A stretch of DNA of 21,510 nt from Proteocatella sp049670425 (lineage in GTDB: Bacteria; Bacillota; Clostridia; Peptostreptococcales; Filifactoraceae): the NCBI GenBank assembly GCA_049670425.1, contig JBATTG010000221.1, forward strand, positions 1 through 21,510, written 5' to 3'. Below, one piece after another: positions 15,701 to 21,510 of this stretch. Position 1 is the first letter of the stretch, and each line of letters opens with the position of its first letter. Below the pieces are notes generated by a model, which ran no database searches, had not been told where the DNA came from, and was given only the letters and a program-made list of their open reading frames with translations. Made by a program: the position numbers and the translations under genes.

Positions 15701-15784
15701 TTTTTTGTAAAGAATGTCTGTGCCTTCAAGCACCACAAGCTTTACTGTTGTAGATCCTATGTCTATCCCTAACAAAATCTCCAT
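12782..15784 (-). CDS. Acyl-CoA dehydratase activase with two ATPase domains plus DUF2229
   Basis: A 1000-residue protein of the BadF/BadG/HgdC activase family. It has two ASKHA ATPase domains in tandem: the first starts at LLGIDIGSTTVKLVV (4-18) and the second at YLGIDCGSTTTKIVL (324-338). Each keeps the two cysteines that in HgdC-type activases bind a [4Fe-4S] cluster between two subunits: Cys128 and Cys167 in domain one, Cys448 (or 452) and Cys487 in domain two. Both could thus come from a single chain. A DUF2229 region follows (about 690-900; SDTICYPAKLVHGHIE and FYPCMTYN). Related activases use ATP to push an electron into a 2-hydroxyacyl-CoA or benzoyl-CoA-type enzyme. No such dehydratase is encoded here. 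I chose ATG 15784, with GGGGA just upstream, because the family begins with the LLGIDIGS strand; a start at 15826 is possible. Confidence 0.9.
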   Translation of the reverse strand: MEILLGIDIGSTTVKLVVLEGTDILYKKYDRHFSKVREKTCEMIAQMGTDENLKNVMKNSSIKVSITGSAGFGVSKASNLDFVQEVFATRHAVGVLVPKADVVIELGGEDAKIIFLTGVMEERMNGTCAGGTGAFIDQMSVLLNVSGEELDALSENSERIYSIASRCGVFAKTDIQTILNQGARKEDIAVSIFQAVVDQTLSGLAQGRDITGDVLFLGGPLHFYKGLQNRFKDTLKLEDKNAHFPEIGPYAIAAGAAYYSRNNKQSYSYETILSKINKTREIANTTKYLPQLFKDMEEYREFVERHGKNTVETRDINYYEGDAYLGIDCGSTTTKIVLISEDNKLLYEYYSSNKGNPVQIVEHQLEEIYSLCEGRIKIRSSGVTGYGEELIKNGFGISYGIVETVAHYKAARYFCPDVDFIIDIGGQDMKCFKIRNKRVDNIMLNEACSSGCGSFVETFAKSMGYSVQDFCKLGLISKQPIDLGSRCTVFMNSSVKQAQKEGANIEDISAGLSASVVKNALYKVIRINNADELGKNIVVQGGTFLNDAILKSFEQEIGRNVIRPAIAGLMGAFGVALHAKEKTKAWKNSAKNQKAGSPRVPAKLITQEELKTFRHTVNHAKCGLCTNNCNLNVNTFTGRNKYISGNRCEKPLGNKLKPELPDMYQYKLNKIKALQAISSQETVASVCEKVKMGIPLVLNMIEQLPFWHEYFTQLGFEVTLSDISSRELYRSGQHSIPSDTICYPAKLVHGHIENLIDKGVDAIFYPCMTYNINEKKGDNCYNCPVVAYYPELVNVNIKRIKDIAFISPYIELNNKMKLVSQLYKSLSKFKWINKFKIAKALDMASKAQRAYDNDIFEEGKRCIEYADQNGLQIAVVAGRPYHIDPEINHGINQLITSCNMVVVTEDVAGKLADMPEVNVLNQWTYHARLYSSAQYVTSKKNAQLIQLVSFGCGIDAITTDEIRAILEQSAKIYTQLKIDEINNLGAAKIRIRSLQAAIDK

Positions 15785-16113
15785 AATATTCCCCATCTGT
15801 TTTCTTATATTTGAACTTATCTCCATAAAATTTTCAATTTACGTGAATGATTTTTTATCTAACTCCCGTTGCTAATCATACCCAAAATCTATTGTGAATT
15901 AAAGTTCACTTTATTTAATCAATACATTTTATACATCATTATACTACAATTTTGATTCTATAGTTTAAAATTTAAAAAATAATTTTACTGAAATTTTATT
16001 CTGTTTTTTGCTTAATTTTTCCATTTAAAATCATGAAAAATGCACTTACAAATGTTAGCAGGATAATACTCTTATCCTGACATTTTGAGTGCATCTGATT
16101 TTAGGTTTAAATA
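15785..16113. other. Intergenic region upstream of the activase
   Basis: About 330 AT-rich bases. It contains the terminator of the upstream operon (16036-16094, listed separately), a GTGAA-TTAAAG-TTCAC inverted repeat at 15894-15909 that could be a regulator site, and a TATAAT on the minus strand at 15943-15938 that may be the -10 of the activase promoter. No convincing -35 partner was found. No small open frame with a ribosome site was noticed. Confidence 0.4.
16036..16094 (-). terminator. Long hairpin terminator after the DUF1295 gene
   Basis: Imperfect inverted repeat of 55 bases in three paired blocks: ATGCACT (16040-16046) with AGTGCAT (16088-16094), AAATGT (16050-16055) with ACATTT (16080-16085), and AGGATAA (16060-16066) with TTATCCT (16072-16078), with a 5-base loop. 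Read on the minus strand it starts 20 bases after the stop and ends in TTTTT. It separates the DUF2177/DegV/DUF1295 operon from the activase operon. Confidence 0.78.
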
Positions 16114-16908
16114 TTAATCATATATGTCGAATTTTCTTTTTTTAGGCGGCCTGGGTATGAACACCGATGTCACTGCCTTGTATGACTGATATCCCTGTCT
16201 TTTTGCAAAGCTCTTTTCAAGCATCGGAATACCAGATACAAAAAGAAGCATATATGTTATCACTGCTGGTCCTATAAACGATAAACTTCCTGCTCCTGAC
16301 CCAAAAGCAGCGAGCCCAATTCCCCACCACATGGTTGACTCGCCAAAATAATTTGGATGCCTGGAATATCTCCATAGACCAGTATTTAGTATTTTTCCCT
16401 TATTTTCAGTATTCTTCTTAAATTGTTCAAGCTGATAGTCTCCCAAACTTTCAAAATAAAAGCCTGTTATCCAGATTATGACTCCAAGCATGGTTATCCA
16501 TGTAAATGTCGAGGATTGCATGCTGTTTAATATTATAATCGGACTCGCTACTATAAGCATGAGTATTCCCTGGAGCATATAAATCTGAAGAAAGGCTCTT
16601 GGAATAACCCATTTCCCCCACGCTCTCCTCCAGTTGGCATACCTGAAGTCTTCGGGTCTGCCAAGATTTCTCTTTAAAATATGGACAAACAGCCTTGCCC
16701 CCCATATCGTTATCATAAGCGTTATGACAATATTTGGCAAAAACCGGCTCCCGCTTGTCCATGTGGTAAACCATGCAATTATTACAAACCCGATTCCCCA
16801 TCCCATGTCTACTATGGAATTATTTTTAATTACTGTACCGATTACAAAAAATATCGAAAAATATATGAGCACTAATATTATCGCTTTTCTTAGTACCTCA
16901 ATATCCAT
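16114..16908 (-). CDS. DUF1295 membrane protein (steroid 5-alpha-reductase/ICMT-like fold)
   Basis: A 264-residue membrane protein with about six or seven hydrophobic segments. The family signature GLWRYSRHPNYFGESTMWWG (177-196) is clear; it resembles the cofactor-binding region of steroid 5-alpha-reductase and isoprenylcysteine methyltransferase-like proteins. Bacterial DUF1295 proteins have no firmly established reaction; action on a membrane lipid or isoprenoid is a reasonable guess from the fold. AAAGGAGG precedes the start. It follows the DAK2-DegV gene by 41 bases on the same strand and ends at a strong terminator, so it is the last gene of that operon. Neighbouring a fatty-acid-binding DegV domain, a lipid-related job is plausible but not proven. 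Confidence 0.85.
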   Translation of the reverse strand: MDIEVLRKAIILVLIYFSIFFVIGTVIKNNSIVDMGWGIGFVIIAWFTTWTSGSRFLPNIVITLMITIWGARLFVHILKRNLGRPEDFRYANWRRAWGKWVIPRAFLQIYMLQGILMLIVASPIIILNSMQSSTFTWITMLGVIIWITGFYFESLGDYQLEQFKKNTENKGKILNTGLWRYSRHPNYFGESTMWWGIGLAAFGSGAGSLSFIGPAVITYMLLFVSGIPMLEKSFAKRQGYQSYKAVTSVFIPRPPKKRKFDIYD

Positions 16909-16949
16909 TTTTTCCTCCTTTTCGAATTACTAGATATGTTAAACACAGC

Positions 16950-18755
16950 TTAATTCACTATCGATATGGCTACCGCGCCTTCTCCTACATGAAGTGCCGT
17001 AACCGAAGATATTTCACAGATGAAAAGTGGCGGTTTCCCGATTATACGCTCTGCCGTTTCTGCAAATTCAAGGGCTTTCTTCAGGTCTCGGGAATAGGAT
17101 ATGGCATACTGAGATATTTCTTTCGTCTGCACCTTGGCTTTTACTATTCTGTAAATTTTGTCTATCAACCAGTTTCTGCTCATCGATAAAAATGGTGCGG
17201 TTCCGCTTCCCTTACTGTCCAGTGATATGATTACTTTAAGGTTGAGCCATGAACCTATATTGGCTGTTTTTTGAGGTATTCTTCCACTTTTTCGAGCATT
17301 TTCAAGGGTGTTTAAGGCTACATATATTTCTATTTTTTCTGATATGTCCCGAATTGAATCTATTACCGTTTCAAAATCTTTTCCCTGGGCTACAAGCTCC
17401 GCTGTTTTAATTACCAGCAGCCCCTGTGCTGCAGAATTAAGCCTGCTGTCCATAACTTTAATATTGTAATCCTCTTCTTTAAGTTTTTCTGCAGATTTTC
17501 GGAAAATATCATAAACTCCGCTTAATTTTGAAGATACAGTTATTGCTATGATACTGTCATAATGTTTTTTTAGAAATTCAAACTTTCCCATTACCTGAGC
17601 CTCGTTTGGCATGCTGCTGCTTGGATAAAACTTGTTCTCCATTTGCTCGTATACTCTTTCCCTTGAGATCCCGAGACCATCTATGAATGTAGATTCCCCA
17701 ATCTGGATATTAAGAGGGATTACATGTATTTTATGCTTGTCCAGCATATAATACGGTATATCAGCTATGGAGTCGGTAACTACAGCAATTTTTTCTTTAT
17801 TTTCAACAGCTTCCTTCTGAAACTTCATATCTTCTATTTTAGGCATTTTTACGTTTCCATACTTTGAAGCTGTTTCAAATATCAGCTGAGGTTTGCTTGA
17901 ATGTACATGGACACGACATCTGCCCTTATTTTCTACACATATTACGCTATCTCCCAGACCCTCCAGTTCATTTTTAAGTCCTTCACAGGGCTGAGCTGTT
18001 TCTAAGATCATGCATTCACAGCAGTAACGATTTTTTTCAAGATTTTTATAATCTATGTGTGCTTCTTTATGCTCAGAAAAGTATTTATTGCTGTTTAACA
18101 AATCTGGTTGAGTCGCTTCAATGTATTCATCCTCTTCTTCTGATATGTTTAATATCTGATTTTTTATTCCTTCAAGAAAATATACAAATCCATTACCTCC
18201 GGAATCTACCAGATTGTATTTTTTGAGTATCTCAAGCTGGTTAGTCGTGTTTTTCAGGGCAATTTTTGCAATATCGAGAGAACTTACAAATATTTCCTCA
18301 AAAGATTTGAATTTGTCTACATTATTTCTAAGATAATCTGTCCATATTTTTATTACGGTAAGAATGGTTCCTTCTACAGGATTTGACATTACTTTATAAA
18401 GTTTATTCGATGAGTCCTTGTTTATATCTATAAATTCTTTGAAATGTATGGAATCTTTGCCTTCGGCTCCCTTTGCTATTCCAAGTATATATTGCGCAAA
18501 AATAATTCCTGAATTTCCTCTGGCTCCTGAAATTATTGCATCGGCCATCGAACTCGAGGTTTCCGCAAAGGAATGATTAACCCTCGTAAACTCAATAGCG
18601 CTGCTAAGGGTTACCGCCAGGTTGCTTCCGGTATCACAGTCTGCTACTGGGAACACATTTATTTTATTTAGCCGTTCTCTATTTTTAATTACATGTCTTG
18701 CCCCTGAGCTGAAAATCCTGTAGAAATCAACCCCATCGATATATTCCGTTCCCAT
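16950..18755 (-). CDS. DAK2-DegV fusion protein, probable fatty-acid kinase plus fatty-acid-binding protein
   Basis: A 601-residue protein. Residues about 1-195 are a DhaL/DAK2-type kinase domain, with FPVADCDTGSN at 35-45 supplying the Asp residues that hold Mg-ATP and GARGNSGIIFAQ around 77-88. A middle part of about 110 residues follows (CECMILETAQPCEGLKNEL, then GRCRVHVHS). The C-terminal 280 residues are a DegV domain: VVTDSIADIP, SSSMPNEAQ, SSKLSGVYDIFRKSA, LENARKSGRI and HVGEGAVAIS. In many Firmicutes, FakA (kinase) and FakB (DegV, fatty-acid binder) are separate; here they are in one chain, so the protein could phosphorylate a fatty acid held by its own DegV part. The usual D-G-D-T-G is D-C-D-T-G and the usual H-x-G-P-G is HVGEG. 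ATG 18755 was chosen for its AAGGAG ribosome site; a frame start at 18878 would overlap the upstream gene. Confidence 0.88.
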   Translation of the reverse strand: MGTEYIDGVDFYRIFSSGARHVIKNRERLNKINVFPVADCDTGSNLAVTLSSAIEFTRVNHSFAETSSSMADAIISGARGNSGIIFAQYILGIAKGAEGKDSIHFKEFIDINKDSSNKLYKVMSNPVEGTILTVIKIWTDYLRNNVDKFKSFEEIFVSSLDIAKIALKNTTNQLEILKKYNLVDSGGNGFVYFLEGIKNQILNISEEEDEYIEATQPDLLNSNKYFSEHKEAHIDYKNLEKNRYCCECMILETAQPCEGLKNELEGLGDSVICVENKGRCRVHVHSSKPQLIFETASKYGNVKMPKIEDMKFQKEAVENKEKIAVVTDSIADIPYYMLDKHKIHVIPLNIQIGESTFIDGLGISRERVYEQMENKFYPSSSMPNEAQVMGKFEFLKKHYDSIIAITVSSKLSGVYDIFRKSAEKLKEEDYNIKVMDSRLNSAAQGLLVIKTAELVAQGKDFETVIDSIRDISEKIEIYVALNTLENARKSGRIPQKTANIGSWLNLKVIISLDSKGSGTAPFLSMSRNWLIDKIYRIVKAKVQTKEISQYAISYSRDLKKALEFAETAERIIGKPPLFICEISSVTALHVGEGAVAISIVN

Positions 18756-18772
18756 AAGGACTCCTTTCAAAA

Positions 18773-19180
18773 TTAGATGGTGAATATTTTCTTGATCACA
18801 ATATAACTTATTGAAGATGTGAATGTAGAAACAAAAGCTCCCCACATGAGGTCCAGCACCGTTATTATTATCGGCCAATTTTTGAGTGTAGCCAGATTTG
18901 TAAGATCATAAGTTGCATAGGTTATCAAGCCAAAAAAAGCTCCTGCATAGGCTGCATATTCGAGACTCTGCCTTCTCAGTGCGGGGTCTATTACAAAAAA
19001 TACCAGTCCTGCAACAAATAATAAATAAAATAAAATCGCTGCCCACCATACAACATTTTCTGTCATAATATAACCAAGATGCTTTGCGTATATTTTTTTT
19101 GATATAAAGGCAAGCCATACAAAATCTGAAACAAGGAATACTATCAATGTCACCGTGTACATTTTTATCCAACTGATCAT
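18773..19180 (-). CDS. DUF2177 family membrane protein
   Basis: A 135-residue protein with four hydrophobic segments. It matches the DUF2177 pattern: VFLVSDFVWLAFISKKIYAKHLGYI at the N-terminus, then YAAYAGAFFGLITYATYDLTNLATLKNWP, a conserved block with Asp and Asn inside or next to a membrane helix, then LDLMWGAFVSTFTS. Function is unknown for the family. ATG 19180 has AAAGGAGAG upstream, which is better than the alternative at 19201. It ends 17 bases before the DAK2-DegV start, so it is the first gene of that three-gene operon and lies directly behind a good promoter. Confidence 0.85.
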   Translation of the reverse strand: MISWIKMYTVTLIVFLVSDFVWLAFISKKIYAKHLGYIMTENVVWWAAILFYLLFVAGLVFFVIDPALRRQSLEYAAYAGAFFGLITYATYDLTNLATLKNWPIIITVLDLMWGAFVSTFTSSISYIVIKKIFTI

Positions 19181-19235
19181 TTTTTCTCTCCTTTCTACCA
19201 TCTTTAATTTTTATACCCAATTTAATTTAAAAAGA

Positions 19236-19265
19236 ATTATACACTTTCAATCTATTTTATTCCAA
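19236..19265 (-). promoter_or_regulatory. Sigma-A-type promoter of the DUF2177/DegV/DUF1295 operon
   Basis: On the minus strand, -35 TTGGAA (19265-19260), an 18-base spacer and -10 TATAAT (19241-19236), about 55 bases before the DUF2177 start. The -35 is covered by CCAAT-TT-ATTGG (19262-19273), a 12-base inverted repeat that could be a regulator site. Confidence 0.65.
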
Positions 19266-19306
19266 TTTATTGGTATATATAATATAGTATAAATCTATGC
19301 AGTAAT

Positions 19307-19333
19307 TTGGGTGCCTGAAATTGTGCATCCCAA
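19307..19333. repeat. Inverted repeat in the divergent intergenic region
   Basis: TTGGGTGC (19307-19314) pairs with GCATCCCAA (19325-19333), 8 base pairs with one bulged T and a 10-base loop. It lies between the two divergent promoters. It has no T-run on either side, so it may be an operator or an RNA leader element; no regulator for it is evident. Confidence 0.4.
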
Positions 19334-19338
19334 TTAAG

Positions 19339-19365
19339 TTGATACATTGCTCATCTTAATATAAT
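19339..19365 (+). promoter_or_regulatory. Probable promoter of the DUF2157/GDYXXLXY pair
   Basis: TTGATA (19339-19344) and TATAAT (19360-19365), both close to consensus, but with only a 15-base spacer, shorter than the usual 16-18. The start codon is 51 bases downstream. Confidence 0.45.
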
Positions 19366-19416
19366 CATTAAATTTAATTCCATGAGATGAGATTTTTGAA
19401 AAATCAGGAGGTTTCT

Positions 19417-20712
19417 ATGGACAAAAATAAATATTTAAAATGGCTGGATTCTCAGATGGATATCTGGCTTGATAAAAAGCTGATATCTGAAACCCAGCGC
19501 TTGGAAATAAGAGATTTATACATCGAAGAAGGAAGGAAAATCGAGATTCTTCCTTTGATTATAGCGGTTATTGGCAGCGCACTGGTTGGACTGGGTATAA
19601 TCCTTCTGCTTGCAAAAAACTGGTCGAACTTTTCAAGACCTCTCAAACTTCTTATTTCCATAATCCCGTTCTTGACAGGTTCTATCTGCGGCTTCTTCAT
19701 ATTGTTTTTCGAAAAAGAAAAAGCTATGCGCGAGGCCGTCGGGATATTTATTCCGATATCCGTTATTGCAGGACTTGGATTGATTGGACAGACATACCAT
19801 AGCGTAATGCCGGCAGAAAGCCTCTACCTTGCCTCTGCCCTCATTTCCCTTCCTTTTGTCTATCTTTTGAATTCATCTGTCGCTTCAATAGCGTATATGG
19901 TTCTTTGCTGCATATATGTAGCTTCATTTCCAGTTGGATTTATGGCTCTATCATTTTTCAAGGCCCTGGTTCTGTTTTCACTTATTTTTCCATATATCCT
20001 GCATCTGATTAAAGACGGGACTCCTTTTGAAAACTCGTGGGTTCATACGGTTCTAATTATTTCGGGATTTATATCTGTCATCGCAATTACAAATGAAAGC
20101 CTTTATTTTATGGATAATCTGATTCTTTACGGCCTTATCATAATCTTTGCCGTGGATTCTAGCACAAACAGGCTCAGCTTTCCCTCCATCCTCGGAGTGT
20201 TCCTTGTTTTTATCATGTTTTTTATTTTTACATTCAATACCAGGTGGACATACTGGAAATCGGATAAGTTTGATCTGGATTCCCTTGTAATGCTGGCGCT
20301 GCTCTTTGTTCCCTTCATGTTGCTATCTTACAGAAACCTGAAAAAAGAGCATGGTAAGCTGAGCCTCTACTTCGCATTTGCAATCATACCTGTCATAAGT
20401 GTAATATATAACCTGATTCCTCATAATGAATGGTCTGGCAATATAGTAATGTGGAGTTTCAATCTGACTTTCTTTCTTGTAGCGATTTCGATTTTTATAA
20501 ATGGCTCCCGGATGTTTATAAAGGATGAAAGCAGCATAGTCAAGGCAAATTTAGGTCTTATATTGATTCTTGCCATTATTTCAAAATGGTTTTTCGATGT
20601 AGATATAAGTTTCCTTGCCAGAGGCATACTGTTTATATGTCTCGGAATTACTTTCCTGCTCTTTAACTTCTTGCTCTCAAAAAAAAGAAGGGGTGATAAA
20701 TATGCTAAATAA
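19417..20712 (+). CDS. DUF2157 family membrane protein
   Basis: A 431-residue protein. The first 50 residues are soluble and helical (WLDSQMDIWLDKKLISETQ, then LEIRDLYIEEGRK) and form the DUF2157-type head. About ten to twelve hydrophobic segments follow to the C-terminus, including IAVIGSALVGLGIILLLAKNW, which is a typical first membrane helix of the family. GLGLIGQTYHSVMPAESLYLA in the middle is also conserved in DUF2157 proteins. No enzymatic motif was seen, and function is unknown. The start at 19417 has a perfect AGGAGG with 5-base spacing; the frame's earlier ATG at 19387 has no such site. It overlaps the next gene by 11 bases, and the two families are repeatedly found together, so they probably act as a membrane pair. 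Confidence 0.85.
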   Translation: MDKNKYLKWLDSQMDIWLDKKLISETQRLEIRDLYIEEGRKIEILPLIIAVIGSALVGLGIILLLAKNWSNFSRPLKLLISIIPFLTGSICGFFILFFEKEKAMREAVGIFIPISVIAGLGLIGQTYHSVMPAESLYLASALISLPFVYLLNSSVASIAYMVLCCIYVASFPVGFMALSFFKALVLFSLIFPYILHLIKDGTPFENSWVHTVLIISGFISVIAITNESLYFMDNLILYGLIIIFAVDSSTNRLSFPSILGVFLVFIMFFIFTFNTRWTYWKSDKFDLDSLVMLALLFVPFMLLSYRNLKKEHGKLSLYFAFAIIPVISVIYNLIPHNEWSGNIVMWSFNLTFFLVAISIFINGSRMFIKDESSIVKANLGLILILAIISKWFFDVDISFLARGILFICLGITFLLFNFLLSKKRRGDKYAK

Positions 20713-21241
20713 AAAAAACAAACTTATTTTATTCATAGTCTTGAGCATCATAGCTCTTGTAGCCATCTTGCTTCCTGGAATAAAATATGAACTTGCATCA
20801 CAGCTTGGAACCCCTTATAAAATAAAGATTCAGGGCTATGACCCTTACGACCCGGTGAGAGGGAAATACATTCAGTTCACCATAGATACTTCAGGCATAA
20901 AAACAACTGAAAAACTCGATACTGCCCAGAGCAGAGTCTGCTATATAACTCTCTCACTTGCTGCAGATGACTTTTACATTATGAATCAGGCTTTTCTTAA
21001 AAAACCATCTGATGAACCATATCTCAAGTCTTTCATGCGGGAAGACTACAATGGGGGCTATTACTATGATACCCCGTTCAGCAGTTATTTCATTTCTGAA
21101 GATATATCCGCTAGAGCCGATTCTTTACTCAATCAAAATTTTGATGATGCCTATATAATAGTTAAGGTATGGAGGGGAACCAATGTCATTACCGGTATGT
21201 ACATTGATGGTGAAGCCATTGAAAAACTCGCAGCTGCATAA
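20702..21241 (+). CDS. GDYXXLXY family protein
   Basis: A 179-residue protein with one N-terminal membrane helix (residues about 7-26) and an extracellular remainder. After the helix comes GYDPYDPVRGKYIQFTID (45-62), the family motif region (consensus DP-RGDY--L-Y); here Lys replaces the Asp, and Phe-Thr-Ile the L-Y part. An Asp- and Tyr-rich central part and a C-terminal GTNVITGMYIDGEAIEKL, also family-typical, follow. Function is unknown. The ATG at 20702 lies inside the DUF2157 gene with GGGGTGAT upstream, so translation is probably coupled. The gene converges with the rRNA operon, from which it is separated by a terminator. Confidence 0.82.
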   Translation: MLNKKNKLILFIVLSIIALVAILLPGIKYELASQLGTPYKIKIQGYDPYDPVRGKYIQFTIDTSGIKTTEKLDTAQSRVCYITLSLAADDFYIMNQAFLKKPSDEPYLKSFMREDYNGGYYYDTPFSSYFISEDISARADSLLNQNFDDAYIIVKVWRGTNVITGMYIDGEAIEKLAAA

Positions 21242-21252
21242 AATAATTCTGG

Positions 21253-21286
21253 ACAATAAAAAACACCTGAGCATTTGCTCAGGTGT
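21253..21286 (-). terminator. Terminator of the rRNA operon
   Basis: Perfect 10-base-pair stem, ACACCTGAGC (21263-21272) and GCTCAGGTGT (21277-21286), with a 4-base loop. On the minus strand it is followed by TTTTTTATTG. It begins 9 bases after the 3' end of the 5S rRNA. On the plus strand no T-run follows, so it does not efficiently end the GDYXXLXY transcript. Confidence 0.92.
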
Positions 21287-21295
21287 CCATATAAT

Positions 21296-21407
<112 letters not shown>

Positions 21408-21510
21408 TATTCTGACTGCGAATTTAATCTTGCAAATTCTTCGTCATATATTTAGATGGATGTACCATCAAAACTGCATGCCAATATAAATTGTACTATC
21501 TTAATTCCAA
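21408..21510 (-). other. rRNA spacer upstream of 5S
   Basis: AT-rich sequence of the kind between 23S and 5S in an rRNA operon. It contains a small hairpin, GATGG-5-CCATC (21455-21469), and GAATTT-8-AAATTC (21420-21439), perhaps processing signals. No tRNA and no 23S end were recognised. Confidence 0.5.

Noticed and set aside
21263..21286. Bidirectional terminator for the GDYXXLXY gene
   Set aside because: Only the minus strand has a T-run behind the stem; on the plus strand CCATATAATT follows.

Overview
The window is AT-rich. It reads as part of a chromosome from a low-GC Gram-positive anaerobe of the Clostridia/Tissierellia type. The reasons are the lipoprotein-anchored sugar-binding protein, the strong AGGAGG ribosome sites, the acyl-CoA dehydratase activase typical of anaerobes, the DAK2-DegV protein and the form of the 5S rRNA. 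I cannot name a genus. Almost everything lies on the minus strand, so the window is best read from right to left. No insertion sequence, phage gene, CRISPR array or tRNA was seen.

Right end (about 21,500-19,200): a 5S rRNA gene with its terminator, closing an rRNA operon that lies beyond the right edge. Next is a plus-strand pair of overlapping membrane-associated genes (DUF2157 and GDYXXLXY families). A divergent promoter region separates them from the next unit. Middle (19,200-16,100): a minus-strand operon of a DUF2177 membrane protein, a DAK2-DegV fusion that looks like a one-chain fatty-acid kinase plus carrier, and a DUF1295 membrane protein, ended by a long hairpin terminator. Then (15,800-11,500) a two-ATPase-domain acyl-CoA dehydratase activase (about 1000 aa) and a separate 411-aa partner. 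These two correspond to one polypeptide in many relatives. No dehydratase subunits accompany them.

Left half (11,340-1): two tandem paralogous LacI-family regulators, followed by a long catabolic operon. Its order is lipoprotein sugar-binding protein, double ABC ATPase, ABC permease, 5-methylthioribose-kinase family protein (mtnK), methylthioribose-1-phosphate isomerase family protein (mtnA), class II aldolase, CoA-acylating aldehyde dehydrogenase (PduP/EutE type), bacterial microcompartment (BMC) shell protein, and the first codons of one more gene that leaves the window.

Together these genes give a coherent pathway. A free 5-modified ribose (5-methylthioribose, 5-deoxyribose or similar) would be imported, phosphorylated on C1, isomerised to the ketose 1-phosphate, and cleaved to dihydroxyacetone phosphate plus a short aldehyde. 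The aldehyde would be oxidised to an acyl-CoA inside a protein shell. The aldolase (C-terminus) and the aldehyde dehydrogenase (N-terminus) each carry an amphipathic-helix tail of the encapsulation-peptide kind, while kinase and isomerase do not. This suggests that the last two steps are inside the compartment and the first two in the cytosol. This BMC-housed version of the 'DHAP shunt' is the most interesting item here; the substrate is inferred, not shown.
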